Below are positions 11,083 through 19,175 of a DNA stretch of 61,161 nt, one piece after another. The stretch covers positions 1-61,161 of the forward strand of contig WBXI01000003.1 of assembly GCA_008933025.1 (NCBI GenBank), in the 5' to 3' direction. The notes under the pieces are model-generated. The model was not told where the DNA came from and made no database searches. It was given only the letters and a program-made list of their open reading frames with translations. Position numbers and translations under genes: made by a program. The DNA comes from Verrucomicrobiota bacterium. Lineage in GTDB: Bacteria > Verrucomicrobiota > Verrucomicrobiia > Limisphaerales > UBA9464. Positions within the stretch are counted from its first letter, which is position 1; every line of letters starts with the position of its first letter.

Positions 11083-11886
11083 CTATCCCTTCCCGGGGGC
11101 CCGGCGCCCGGCAACCTCGCGGAACCGGGACTCGTACTCGGGGTGGTTGGTGCCCATGAGGCGGTCCCAAAAGTTGAAATAGAGGCCGTAGTTTCCCCGG
11201 AATTTCTCGTGGTGCAGGATGTGGTTGGTGGGCGTGTTGAGCCAGCGACCGATCCGCGAGTCCAGCAACCAGCGCGCGTGGAATTCGTAGCCCGTGTGCC
11301 CGAGGACGTTGAAGACGATCTGCCACAGCATGAACGTGCCGAAGGCCAGCGGGTGGATCGGGATCGCGAGCGAAACCAACGGGAAGATGCCGGCTTCCAC
11401 CACCGCTTCCAGCGGCGCGAACGAGTAAGCCGCCCATGGCGTCGGGTTCGTCGACTGGTGGTGCACCCGGTGAAACCACGGGTAAAACCACCGGTGATGC
11501 ATCAGGCGGTGCGTCCAGTAGAAGTAGGTGTCGTGGATCACGATCGCGACGACGATGCTGGCCCAGAACCACGGCCAACCCCGCTCGTCCGCCCGCCAAT
11601 AGATCCGCCCCCACCCATGGGCGTTGAGGACGAAGGTGGCCGTTCCCACCAGGCCGAAGATCGCGATCGTCAGCAGCGAATGGAACAATTCCCGGCGGAC
11701 GTCGGCTGCCGGGGCGACCTTGTCGATGATCTTGCGGTGCTGCCACCGGCGGCGGAACAGGACGTACGCCAGCAACCAGGCAACACCCGCCACCAGAAAG
11801 TAGCGGACCCCGGTTTCGAGGGTGATGCCGAGATCCACGCGCCCCCACCGATCCGGATTCCGCAACAGCGCCCGAAACGACTCCAT
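11083..11886 (-). CDS. sterol desaturase / fatty acid hydroxylase family protein
   Basis: A 267-residue di-iron membrane enzyme of the fatty-acid hydroxylase superfamily. The histidine boxes that bind the two irons are complete: HDTYFYWTHRLMHH, then HRVHHQS, then HILHHEKFRGNYG. Hydrophobic segments before and between the boxes fit four membrane spans with the boxes on the cytoplasmic face. Members hydroxylate or desaturate lipids such as sterols, carotenoids or alkylglycerols, and the substrate is unknown here. The ATG at 11886 is the only good start before the first membrane segment. Upstream is a 369-base divergent spacer shared with rpsB. Confidence 0.85.
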   Translation of the reverse strand: MESFRALLRNPDRWGRVDLGITLETGVRYFLVAGVAWLLAYVLFRRRWQHRKIIDKVAPAADVRRELFHSLLTIAIFGLVGTATFVLNAHGWGRIYWRADERGWPWFWASIVVAIVIHDTYFYWTHRLMHHRWFYPWFHRVHHQSTNPTPWAAYSFAPLEAVVEAGIFPLVSLAIPIHPLAFGTFMLWQIVFNVLGHTGYEFHARWLLDSRIGRWLNTPTNHILHHEKFRGNYGLYFNFWDRLMGTNHPEYESRFREVAGRRAPGKG

Positions 11887-12255
11887 GGGCGAATCGATAG
11901 CCGACCCAACCCCGCGACGCGAGGCCCATGCCGCGGTTCCACCGGCGTCCGGCGCGACCCGGCCGTCGGGACGTTTCCCGACGCCGTCGCGGAGCGACGG
12001 GAGGCCGGCGATCGCGGCGGCGGCGGGATGCACCCCCGGGACGCAAGAAGGCCGCGCGCCCAAAGAAACCAGTTGCCGGGTTCCGGTCGGTTGGTAGGTT
12101 CTCCGTCCCTTTTCCGGGTGTTCCGGGATCGGGAAAACGGTCTTAAAAATGCCGGCGCGTCGGCGTCCGGGGGCCACAACAACACCGAATAAAATCCGGT
12201 ACTTCCGCCGGATGGTCCCGAATCGGGATCCGAACCACCGGAAGCGCACAGAGTC
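11887..12255. other. 369-bp divergent spacer with rpsB leader
   Basis: No coding region is supported in this spacer. The half next to rpsB becomes A/T-richer around 12135-12200 (runs such as TTAAAAATG and AATAAAATCC). A weak sigma-70-like pair TTGCCG (12073) and TAGGTT (12095) with 16 bases between is the best promoter candidate I see for rpsB, but it is not convincing. The last 54 bases hold the leader hairpin listed separately. I could not identify a promoter for the divergent hydroxylase gene. Confidence 0.4.
12202..12244 (+). promoter_or_regulatory. rpsB leader hairpin covering the ribosome-binding region
   Basis: CTTCCG (12202-12207) pairs with CGGAAG (12239-12244). Inside it, TGGT (12213) can pair with ACCA (12234), or alternatively GGTCCCG pairs with CGGGATC (12214-12220 / 12224-12230). 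The 3' arm contains GGAAG, the only Shine-Dalgarno-like sequence before the rpsB ATG at 12256. Folding would therefore hide the ribosome-binding site. Ribosomal protein S2 is known to regulate its own mRNA in other bacteria. That this hairpin does so here is inference. Confidence 0.4.
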
Positions 12256-13053
12256 ATGAGCAATACGACAGTCCAGGAACTTCTCGAAGCCGGCGTCCAC
12301 TTCGGACACCAGACCCGCCGTTGGAATCCGAAGATGAAGCCCTTCATCTTCGAGGCCCGCAACGGGATCCACATCATCAATCTGGACATCACCGTCGGGC
12401 AGTTGGAGAAAGCCTGCGCATTCCTCGCGGAAGTCGCCGGCAAGGGCGGCAACATCCTTTTCTGCGGCACCAAGAAGCAGGCCCAGGAAGCCGTCAAGGA
12501 AGCCGCGTTGTCCTGCGGCCAACCGTTCATCACCGGGCGTTGGCTCGGCGGCACCCTCACCAACCTCCGCACCGTCAAGCGCTCCCTCGCCCGCATGAAG
12601 GAAATCGAGCGCATGGACCAGGACGGCTCGATCAACAACTACGTCAAGCAGGAGCAGTCGATGCTCCGCCGCGAGCACCAGCGCATCGCCAAGAACCTCG
12701 ACGGCATGCGCACCATCGACGCGTTGCCCGACGCGATGTTCGTCATCGACATCAAGCGCGAGCACAACGCCATCGCGGAGGCCCGCCGCCTCAAGATCCC
12801 CATCGTCGCCGTCGTCGACACGAACTGCGACCCCGATCTCGTGGATTACCCGATCGCCGGCAACGACGACGCCATCCGCGCGGTGAAACTGATGCTCAAC
12901 GCCGTGGTCAACACCATCGGCAAGGCCAAGGCCGAGTACGATTCGAAGCGCGCCCGCAAGCCGGCCCGCGAGGAAGAAGCCGCCGCTCCCGCCCCGGCTC
13001 CCGCCCCGGCTGCCGCCCCGGCTGCCGCTCCCGAGGTCGCCCCGGTCGCCTGA
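12256..13053 (+). CDS. rpsB: 30S ribosomal protein S2
   Basis: A 265-residue S2 protein of the small ribosomal subunit. Family landmarks are in order: LLEAGVHFGHQTRRWNPKM at the N-terminus, FCGTKKQAQEAV, RWLGGTLTNL, the coiled-coil insert region, and DIKREHNAIAEARRL followed by VDTNCDPDLVDYPIAGNDDA. After the folded core, which ends near residue 230, comes a low-complexity Ala/Pro/Glu tail of about 30 residues (repeats of PAPA and PAAA). Such tails are common in high-GC S2 proteins and are probably disordered. tsf follows after 89 bases, the usual order in bacteria, but a terminator-like hairpin lies between the two. Confidence 0.98.
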   Translation: MSNTTVQELLEAGVHFGHQTRRWNPKMKPFIFEARNGIHIINLDITVGQLEKACAFLAEVAGKGGNILFCGTKKQAQEAVKEAALSCGQPFITGRWLGGTLTNLRTVKRSLARMKEIERMDQDGSINNYVKQEQSMLRREHQRIAKNLDGMRTIDALPDAMFVIDIKREHNAIAEARRLKIPIVAVVDTNCDPDLVDYPIAGNDDAIRAVKLMLNAVVNTIGKAKAEYDSKRARKPAREEEAAAPAPAPAPAAAPAAAPEVAPVA

Positions 13054-13066
13054 TCCCGTCTTTCCG

Positions 13067-13113
13067 AATCCGCCGCCACTCGGCCCGCAGGGCGGGGTTG
13101 GCGGCGGATTTTT
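13067..13113 (+). terminator. intrinsic terminator/attenuator between rpsB and tsf
   Basis: A 12-base perfect stem, AATCCGCCGCCA (13067-13078) with TGGCGGCGGATT (13099-13110), encloses a 20-base loop and runs into TTTTT (13109-13113). It lies 14 bases after the rpsB stop and 29 bases before tsf. It should end or reduce transcription into tsf, giving more S2 than EF-Ts message. Confidence 0.8.
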
Positions 13114-13142
13114 CCACGAACCGAATCCCATCTTTTCCCACC

Positions 13143-13982
13143 ATGGCTGAAATCACTCCCGCGCTCGTCGGCCAGCTCCGCGCGATGACCGGCGCCGGCC
13201 TCATGGCCTGCAAGAAGGCCCTCGACGAAACCCAGGGCGACCTCCAGGCCGCCGTCGACATCCTCCGCAAACAGGGTGCCGCCGCCGCCGTCAAGAAGGC
13301 CGACCGCAGCGCCAACGAGGGCCTCATCGGCCAGTCCGTCGTCAACGGCGGCAAGGTCGGCGTCCTCATCGAGGTCAACTGCGAGACCGACTTCGTCGCC
13401 CGCAACGACAGCTTCAAGGCCTTCGTCGGCGAACTCGCCGCCAAGGTCGCCGCCCAGCCCGGCGCCGATCTCGAACCCGATCGCGTGGCCGCGGTCGCCC
13501 GCATCGGCGAGAACATCCTGATCCGACGCCACCAGCGCCTCGAGGTCCAGGGCAGCGGCCTCGTCGCCGCCTACATCCACACCGGCGGCAAGGTCGGCGT
13601 GCTCGTCGAGGTCGGCGCCACCAAGGACGCCACCACCGCGAGCGAGGAATTCAAGCAACTGGTCCGCGACATCACCCTGCAGATCGCCGCCGCCAGCCCC
13701 GTCTCCATCTCCCGCGACGACGTCCCCGCGGCGTTGGTCGAGAAGGAGAAGGAAATCGCCTCGCAGAGCGACGCCATCAAGGGCAAGCCGCCCCAGGCCG
13801 TCGCCAAGATCATCGAGGGCAAGCTGAACAAGTACTTCGAGACCGGCTGCCTCCTCGAGCAGGGCTTCGTCAAGAACCCCGACCTCAAGGTCCAGGCCCA
13901 CATCGGGACCGTTGCCAAGCAACTCGGCGACGAGATCTCCGTGCGTCGTTTCCTCCGGTTCCAGGTCGGCGAAACGATCTGA
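13143..13982 (+). CDS. tsf: translation elongation factor Ts
   Basis: A 279-residue EF-Ts, the nucleotide exchange factor for EF-Tu in the cytoplasm. The N-terminal UBA-like module reads VGQLRAMTGAGLMACKKAL, with the conserved TGAGLMDCKKAL-type signature (Ala replaces Asp). VNCETDFVARND in the core is the second signature. The C-terminal half repeats the dimerisation fold (HTGGKVGVLVEVG; KIIEGKLNKYFE). The length is typical of the long E. coli-like form. No clear Shine-Dalgarno sequence precedes the ATG at 13143. Together with the upstream hairpin this suggests expression depends on read-through from rpsB or a weak local promoter. Confidence 0.98.
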   Translation: MAEITPALVGQLRAMTGAGLMACKKALDETQGDLQAAVDILRKQGAAAAVKKADRSANEGLIGQSVVNGGKVGVLIEVNCETDFVARNDSFKAFVGELAAKVAAQPGADLEPDRVAAVARIGENILIRRHQRLEVQGSGLVAAYIHTGGKVGVLVEVGATKDATTASEEFKQLVRDITLQIAAASPVSISRDDVPAALVEKEKEIASQSDAIKGKPPQAVAKIIEGKLNKYFETGCLLEQGFVKNPDLKVQAHIGTVAKQLGDEISVRRFLRFQVGETI

Positions 13983-14018
13983 CGCCCCGCGCGACGGTCC
14001 GCCCGTCCCGCCCCCGAC

Positions 14019-14055
14019 GCCCCGTCCGGCCCCGTGCCCGACGGGGCTTTTGTTT
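14019..14055 (+). terminator. intrinsic terminator after tsf
   Basis: GCCCCGTC (14019-14026) pairs with GACGGGGC (14040-14047), a 13-base loop separates them, and TTTTGTTT follows. It lies 37 bases after the tsf stop and closes the rpsB-tsf unit. Confidence 0.82.
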
Positions 14056-14108
14056 GCCCGCGCCCGCCGCGTGGCCGCCTTCGCCTTCCGTCGATTCCCC
14101 GTGCCGCC

Positions 14109-15155
14109 TCAGGGCTTCCCTTTCCAGACGTCGAAGCCCACGCGCAACGGTTCCCATCCGGCCAACCCCTCGGGTTTCACCGCTCCCCAGGTCGTCACCA
14201 GCAAACCCAGCATCCGCGGATCCCCCAGCGCCCGCGCCTCGGTCGCGAACGCCCTTGCCGATTCCACGTTCTTCCACGACGACGGCCACACCCGGAATCC
14301 CTTCGACGCCAGCAACCGCAGGGAACCGTATTCCCTGGGTTTGCCCGGGTACTTGGCCAACGGCTCGTAGTGCCAGTCGCACTGGACGATGTCCTTGGGA
14401 ATCCGGTCGATCGCCGGGGCCGTGCCATTCCTCGCCGCTTCCCATTCGCCCAAACCGGTCGTCTTCGCGTCGAGCAACCGGTCGGACCACATCAGCATCT
14501 CGAGCTTCCGACGCCCCACGACGTGGGCGTGCAGTTCGTCGACGCTGTCAGCGAACAACGTGGCCGCGTCCACCCCGCGGCATCGCGCGCAGTGTTCCGA
14601 TCCGATCACGAACACCTCGTCCATCCCCACGTGCAGGGCGTCCGCTCCGAATCCATCGATGATCTCGTCCAGCAAATCGCGGACGAACGCTTCCCGCCCC
14701 GGTGCGCGCGGGCACCAACTGCGGCAATAAATCCCCTGGTTTCCGGGATACCGGCCCGGTGTCTCGTCGAATTCCGGATGTTTCGCCAGCAGCGGGTGCG
14801 TCGTACCCGCCCACGATTGGTGGCCGAGGCAACTGAACTGCGGGATCAACCGGATGCCCTGGGCGTGGCAGGCCTCGGTGAGTCGGCGCGCGTCTTCCCG
14901 TGTCAGGGCATTCCCGCCGCGGACCTCCGGATGGCTGTCGAAGGCGAATCCGTAGTCGACCTCCACCACGAGCACGTTCAACCCGGTGGCGCGGAGGGCC
15001 GGCAGGGCGGACTCGATCTCGCGGGCCATCGCCGGCCCGTGCAACAGGACGTGCGCGCCGCGCCACACCGGGTTGCGGGCCCGCCATTCGTCGATCCACG
15101 CGGCCCGGGCAACCCACGAACCGAGGACGGCAAGGAGGATCAGGAGGGGCCGCAT
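14109..15155 (-). CDS. secreted glycoside hydrolase, GH20 (beta-hexosaminidase)-like
   Basis: A 348-residue TIM-barrel enzyme with a signal peptide (MRPLLILLAVLGSWVARA). ATG 15155 was chosen for this reason, and the open frame upstream has no signal. The segment ALHVGMDEVF at residues 173-182 carries an Asp179-Glu180 pair, the catalytic signature of GH20 beta-N-acetylhexosaminidases. Other barrel strands are NVLVVEVDYGF, IRLIPQFSCLGHQSW and DIVQCDWHYEP. It lacks the N-terminal GH20b accessory domain and is shorter than classical hexosaminidases. It may therefore act on another amino sugar, or belong to a related uncharacterised family. The terminator of tsf faces it convergently. Confidence 0.72.
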   Translation of the reverse strand: MRPLLILLAVLGSWVARAAWIDEWRARNPVWRGAHVLLHGPAMAREIESALPALRATGLNVLVVEVDYGFAFDSHPEVRGGNALTREDARRLTEACHAQGIRLIPQFSCLGHQSWAGTTHPLLAKHPEFDETPGRYPGNQGIYCRSWCPRAPGREAFVRDLLDEIIDGFGADALHVGMDEVFVIGSEHCARCRGVDAATLFADSVDELHAHVVGRRKLEMLMWSDRLLDAKTTGLGEWEAARNGTAPAIDRIPKDIVQCDWHYEPLAKYPGKPREYGSLRLLASKGFRVWPSSWKNVESARAFATEARALGDPRMLGLLVTTWGAVKPEGLAGWEPLRVGFDVWKGKP

Positions 15156-15264
15156 GGACGGACCGTTCCACGGCAGCCGCGGCACCGCAACCGTCCGAAT
15201 GCCGGGGGCGCATCCGGACCTCGTGGATCCGCCGGCCAGCGGCGGGGCCACGCGGCGGGCGGCC

Positions 15265-15645
15265 TCACCGCTTGCGACCCAAAGCCAGCAGTGCGATCGG
15301 CACCGCGATGCCGAGGACCAACGCGATCCATACCGGGGCCGTTTGCCGCAGACTGCGAAACGCCAGCCAAACCCCGATCAGGGTGGACAGCACCATCGCC
15401 GCGGACATCGCGTAGACCAGCGCCTGAAAGCCGCGCGGCGACGACGGATGGGTGCGTTCGACGTCCCCCGGATAGATCTGGTCGGTATGGATCACCCGCA
15501 TCTTCTGGAGAAACGTCTCGGCGTCGCCCGCGGATTTCAGCCGGTCGGGAACCTGCGTCTGGTACCAGCCGCTCAGCACGAAAAAGAGCAGGACCGGCGC
15601 GAAGAACACGCCGAGGTACAGATGCAGGCGCCGGAGCAGTTTCAT
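15265..15645 (-). CDS. PepSY-associated-type membrane protein
   Basis: A 126-residue protein opening with RRLHLYLGVFFAPVLLFFVLSG, the 'R-LH-LG----P-LL-F--SG' helix seen at the start of PepSY_TM / iron-uptake membrane proteins. A roughly 50-residue periplasmic loop follows. The second half has two more helices (VYAMSAAMVLSTLIGVWLAF and WIALVLGIAVPIALLAL) and a basic end. It is much shorter than full PepSY_TM proteins of about 400 residues, so it may be a minimal family member. It lies 28 bases upstream of the coiled-coil LysM gene's stop, on the same strand as the GH20-like gene. No function is proposed. Confidence 0.6.
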   Translation of the reverse strand: MKLLRRLHLYLGVFFAPVLLFFVLSGWYQTQVPDRLKSAGDAETFLQKMRVIHTDQIYPGDVERTHPSSPRGFQALVYAMSAAMVLSTLIGVWLAFRSLRQTAPVWIALVLGIAVPIALLALGRKR

Positions 15646-15673
15646 GGGGTTGGGTCCGCGATCGCGTCGCCGG

Positions 15674-16366
15674 TCACTTCACCGCGGGAATCCGGATGGT
15701 TTGGCCGACCCGGAGCTTCTTCGGATCCTTGAGGGACGGGTTGGCTTTGACGACGTGGGCCAGCTTCACCTTGAGCCCATGCTGCTTGTTGTAGGCCTCG
15801 ATGATGGCTCCCAAGGTCTCGCCCTCGTCGACCTTGTGCTCGTAGTACTCCGTCGGCAGCTCGGGCCCGGCATCGGCCGGCTTGTCCGCCTTCGCTCCGG
15901 GATCCGCCGCCGGCTTTTCCCCGGTTTTTCCGGCCGGTTTGTCGGCGGTTTTCCCGGCTGGTTTGTCCGCCCCCTTGTCGGCCGGCTTGGGCGCGGGCTT
16001 GGGCGGTTCCGGAATCACGACCGGCGGAAGCGTCTTCAGTTTCTCGATGGCCTCGAGGATCTGTTCCTTGTCCTTGGTGCGGTTCTTTTCCACTTCGCGC
16101 ACCTGGTCCGCGAGCTTGGCGAACTGTTCCTGGGTCGCGAGGTTCTTGGTGCCGGAAAGCTGGGTGCGCAGGGCGTCGTTGTCCGACCGAAGCCGGGCCA
16201 CCTCCTGGCGGAGTTGCTGGAGGGTGCCCCGAAAGGACTCGATGCCCTCGTCCTGGGCGGCGACGCGGGCTTTCAGTTGGTTGAAGTCCTCGGAATCGAT
16301 TTCCGCGGCGACGAGGGGCGCGGCGACGAGCAGTCCGGCAAGACCGAGAAGAGCGATGGGACGCAT
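15674..16366 (-). CDS. secreted coiled-coil protein with C-terminal LysM domain
   Basis: A 230-residue protein with a signal peptide (LLGLAGLLVAAPLVAA). A predicted coiled coil follows at about residues 25-110 (repeats of the type LRQEVARLRSDNDALRTQL). Then comes a Pro/Lys linker with repeated ADKPAGKT units, and a LysM domain over the last 45 residues (HKVDEGETLGAIIEAYN to VGQTIRIP). LysM binds peptidoglycan, so the protein probably sits in the periplasm against the cell wall. It is a paralogue of the next gene upstream: both share the pattern 'D-EDF/Y--LKARVA--DE', a coiled coil, and 'EVE-NRT-DK-Q-L-A---LK', but only this one has LysM. The genes are 58 bases apart. Confidence 0.78.
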   Translation of the reverse strand: MRPIALLGLAGLLVAAPLVAAEIDSEDFNQLKARVAAQDEGIESFRGTLQQLRQEVARLRSDNDALRTQLSGTKNLATQEQFAKLADQVREVEKNRTKDKEQILEAIEKLKTLPPVVIPEPPKPAPKPADKGADKPAGKTADKPAGKTGEKPAADPGAKADKPADAGPELPTEYYEHKVDEGETLGAIIEAYNKQHGLKVKLAHVVKANPSLKDPKKLRVGQTIRIPAVK

Positions 16367-16424
16367 GGGGCGTGGTGGGGAAGGATGGGTTTTCGGAAAG
16401 AGACGCGGGCGGGGCGGCGGCACT

Positions 16425-16931
16425 TCAACGGGGCGATGCCGGGACATTGGTCGCGGGCGCCGGTTTCTTCGCTGCCGATGGCTTGGCCGCCTTCTTGGCG
16501 GGGGCCTTCGATGCCGCCTTCTTGGCGGGGCTCTTCGCCGGCGTCTTCGCCCCCCCGGGCACGGGTGCCGGCGCGAAGTTCTTGAGGCGGTCGAGCGCGT
16601 CGAGCACCTGCTGTTTGTCGCGGGTGCGGTTGCGTTCGACTTCCTGGACCTGCGTGGCCAACCGGCCGAGTTGGTCCTGGGTGACGGCACCCCGGGACGC
16701 CGCGGCCTGGGCCCGCAAGGCATCGTTCTCCGCCCGCAACCGCCCGAGCTCCGCGCGCAGCGCCTGCAGGCTGGCCCGGTTCTGGACGACGAACTCGTCG
16801 AAGGAAGCAACCCGGGCCTTGAGGGCGCGATAATCCTCGGGATCCATCTCCGCCGCGCGCGCGGCCGGAACCCAGGAAGCGACGACCAGCCAACCGGCAA
16901 GGCACGGAAGGGCAAGACGACGGAGACTCAT
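16425..16931 (-). CDS. secreted coiled-coil protein with Lys/Ala-rich tail
   Basis: A 168-residue protein with a signal peptide (LPCLAGWLVVASWVPAARA) and a coiled coil (LRAELGRLRAENDALRAQ). The tail is lysine/alanine/proline-rich, with AKKA-like repeats reminiscent of histone H1-type tails. It is a tandem paralogue of the LysM protein downstream, whose coiled-coil region is similar in order and spacing. Here the LysM domain is replaced by the basic tail. Because it is exported, the tail more likely binds acidic envelope polymers than DNA, but that is a guess. The start is ATG 16931. Transcription is divergent from surA, with a 202-base spacer. Confidence 0.7.
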   Translation of the reverse strand: MSLRRLALPCLAGWLVVASWVPAARAAEMDPEDYRALKARVASFDEFVVQNRASLQALRAELGRLRAENDALRAQAAASRGAVTQDQLGRLATQVQEVERNRTRDKQQVLDALDRLKNFAPAPVPGGAKTPAKSPAKKAASKAPAKKAAKPSAAKKPAPATNVPASPR

Positions 16932-17133
16932 GACGGTGGGCACGCTAGACGGAGGCGCCACGCGCGCACGAAAAAACCTGCGTCGGGCGACGGGAAAGAC
17001 AGCCTTGCGACGAGCTATCCCTGGCCATCGTGGGTCCGGCGTCCCACCACGGCGGCCACCGGGGACGCTTTCAGCCGCGATGGCCAGAGGCACCCCTTGA
17101 TTCCGTCCGGGGGTCTCCGTACGGTGCGGCGAA

Positions 17134-18114
17134 ATGAGTCGGAAGCGCCTGATTGCCTCGCTGGTCGTTGCGGTGGGGTTTGCCGCCGGTTGCCTCGCCG
17201 AGGACCCGGCCGGAAAAGCCATCCTCCTGAACGGCGTCGCGGCCATCGTCAACGATTCGGTCATCTCCGTGGAAGAAGTACAGGCCTTCACGCGGCGGCA
17301 AATGGAAGCTTTGGGCGGCACCTTCCGCGACCAAGCCGAGATGGACCGCAAGGTGTTGGCCGTGCAGAAGGACAGCCTGGAACTCCTCATCGATCGCCGC
17401 CTCATCATCGGCGATTTCAAATCGGTCGGCGGCGTCCTGCCCGAATCGATCATGGACGAACTCGTGAACTACCGGATCCGCAAGGACTACGTCGACCGCG
17501 TGACGTTGACCAAGGATCTGCACGAAAAGGGCCGTACCTGGGCGAATTTCCGGAAGGAAGAAGGCGAGGCTCTGGTGGTCGAGGAGATGGTCCGGCGGAA
17601 CATCGCCCAGGAGATCCTTGTCTCGCCCCGGAAGATGGAACGCTACTACGCGGCCAACCGGGACAAGTACAAGATGGACGACCGGGTGCATTTCCGGGTG
17701 ATCCAGGTGGACTACCTGAAGCACGCGCGCGGCGAACCCGCGAAGATTGCCGCGGAAGCACTGGCACGGATCAAGGCCGGGGCGGATTTCGCCACCGTGG
17801 CCACCGAGGTTTCCGACGACGCGCGGAGCTACAAGGGCGGCGACCGCGGTTGGCTGGACCGCAAGAGCACCGAACTCCGCAAGGAACTCCGCGACGCGGT
17901 GTTTGCCCTTGCCGTCGGCCAAGTGAGCCCCGTGATCGAGATCGATGGGACCGCCTACATCCTCAAGGCCGAGGAGAAGCAGACGGCCCACGTCCGCACC
18001 TTGGCCGAGATGCGGAACGAGATCGAGGGCATCCTCCGCCAAGAGGAACGCAAACGCCTTCGCGAGGCCTGGATCGGACGCCTCCGCAAGAAGGCCTACA
18101 TCCGTCTTTTTTGA
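17134..18114 (+). CDS. surA: SurA-like periplasmic peptidyl-prolyl isomerase/chaperone
   Basis: A 326-residue protein with an N-terminal export signal (IASLVVAVGFAAG). A Cys at residue 20 could be a weak lipobox. The N-terminal helical chaperone part has the SurA/PpiD hallmark 'VAAIVNDSVIS--EV' (residues 35-48). One parvulin domain follows at about residues 180-285 (VHFRVIQVDYL; FATVATEVSDDA; GGDRGWLDRK; VGQVSPVIEIDG). E. coli SurA has two parvulin domains, while this one has a single domain. It would assist folding of outer-membrane barrels. pdxA follows 28 bases downstream. surA-pdxA adjacency is also found in E. coli, which strengthens the name. Confidence 0.8.
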   Translation: MSRKRLIASLVVAVGFAAGCLAEDPAGKAILLNGVAAIVNDSVISVEEVQAFTRRQMEALGGTFRDQAEMDRKVLAVQKDSLELLIDRRLIIGDFKSVGGVLPESIMDELVNYRIRKDYVDRVTLTKDLHEKGRTWANFRKEEGEALVVEEMVRRNIAQEILVSPRKMERYYAANRDKYKMDDRVHFRVIQVDYLKHARGEPAKIAAEALARIKAGADFATVATEVSDDARSYKGGDRGWLDRKSTELRKELRDAVFALAVGQVSPVIEIDGTAYILKAEEKQTAHVRTLAEMRNEIEGILRQEERKRLREAWIGRLRKKAYIRLF

Positions 18115-18142
18115 GCCTCGAAACGCCGGCCGACTGGCCCCG

Positions 18143-19147
18143 GTGAAAGCCGTCCCCACCACCCTGGCGGTCACGCTGGGCGATCCCACCGGCATCGGGC
18201 CCGAGGTGACGTTGCGGGCTCTCGCCGCGGTCCTCGCGGACGACTCCACGACGCGCTACGTGGTGGTCGGGGACCGCGGTCTGGCGGCACGATTGGGCGG
18301 CGTTCCCGGATGCGGCAACGATCTGCCGGAGTACTTGCCGGACGCCGCGGACCCGGCCCGCGTGAGCCTCGCCAGCCCGATCCCGTCCCTGCCCGCCGGC
18401 TTGGCCCATGACGACCCGGCGGCGGCGAATGCCGCGGTCGCTTGGCTGCGCCATGCGGCCATGGGGTGTCTCCGGGGCGACTTCCACGGGGTCGTCACGG
18501 GACCGGTCAACAAACAGTCGATCCTCGAGGCCGGACACCGGTTCGTCGGGCAAACCGAATTCCTTGCCGAACTCTCCGGCGTGGCGCGGCACGCGATGAT
18601 GCTGTTGGGGCACGACGAGAAGGGGCGCTGGCTGCGGGTGGCGCTCGCCACGACCCATTTGCCCCTGCGGGACGTCGCGGCGGCGCTGGATGCGTCCAAG
18701 GTCCGGCAAGCCGTCGAATTGGCGGCCGAAGCGTGCGCACTGCTTGGATTGCCCCGGCGGCGCGTGGGCGTGTGCGGGCTCAATCCCCATGCCGGCGAGG
18801 GCGGCCACCTCGGCCGCGAAGAAGCCGACTGGATCGCCCCGCTGGTGGCACGCCTGCGGGCCGAGGGGTTGGACGTGCACGGACCGCTGGCGGCGGACAC
18901 GCTCTTCCACCAGGCGCTCCACGGCGCCTTCGACGCGGTGGTGGCGATGTACCACGACCAAGGCCTCGCCCCGCTGAAGCTCGTGGCGTTCGACAACGGC
19001 GTGAACTGGACCCTCGGCCTTCCCTTCGTGCGCACTTCGCCCGATCACGGGACCGCGCGCGATCTGGTGGGGACCGGCCGCGCGAGCCCGGCCAGCATGG
19101 TCTCGGCGATCCGACTGGCGCGCACGATCGCCGGGTCGCGCCGCTGA
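18143..19147 (+). CDS. pdxA: 4-hydroxythreonine-4-phosphate dehydrogenase
   Basis: A 334-residue enzyme of deoxyxylulose-5-phosphate-dependent vitamin B6 synthesis. It oxidises 4-phosphohydroxy-L-threonine with NAD. Motifs in order are LGDPTGIGPE near the N-terminus, VTGPVNKQSI, FVGQTEFLAEL, ATTHLPL, GLNPHAGEGG, AMYHDQGLAPLKL and TSPDHGTA. The metal-binding histidines of the family lie in TTHLPL, YHDQG and near HQALHG. The start is GTG 18143, just before TLAVTLGDP. No pdxJ is in the window. The gene shares its direction and short spacing with surA. Confidence 0.95.
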   Translation: MKAVPTTLAVTLGDPTGIGPEVTLRALAAVLADDSTTRYVVVGDRGLAARLGGVPGCGNDLPEYLPDAADPARVSLASPIPSLPAGLAHDDPAAANAAVAWLRHAAMGCLRGDFHGVVTGPVNKQSILEAGHRFVGQTEFLAELSGVARHAMMLLGHDEKGRWLRVALATTHLPLRDVAAALDASKVRQAVELAAEACALLGLPRRRVGVCGLNPHAGEGGHLGREEADWIAPLVARLRAEGLDVHGPLAADTLFHQALHGAFDAVVAMYHDQGLAPLKLVAFDNGVNWTLGLPFVRTSPDHGTARDLVGTGRASPASMVSAIRLARTIAGSRR

Positions 19148-19175
19148 AACGCCCGCCGGGCAGGCCGCCGGCGGC

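Noticed and set aside
12950..13053. Ala/Pro repeats at the end of rpsB as a CRISPR- or satellite-like array
   Set aside because: The repeats are in frame and code the known type of low-complexity S2 tail. There are no spacers.
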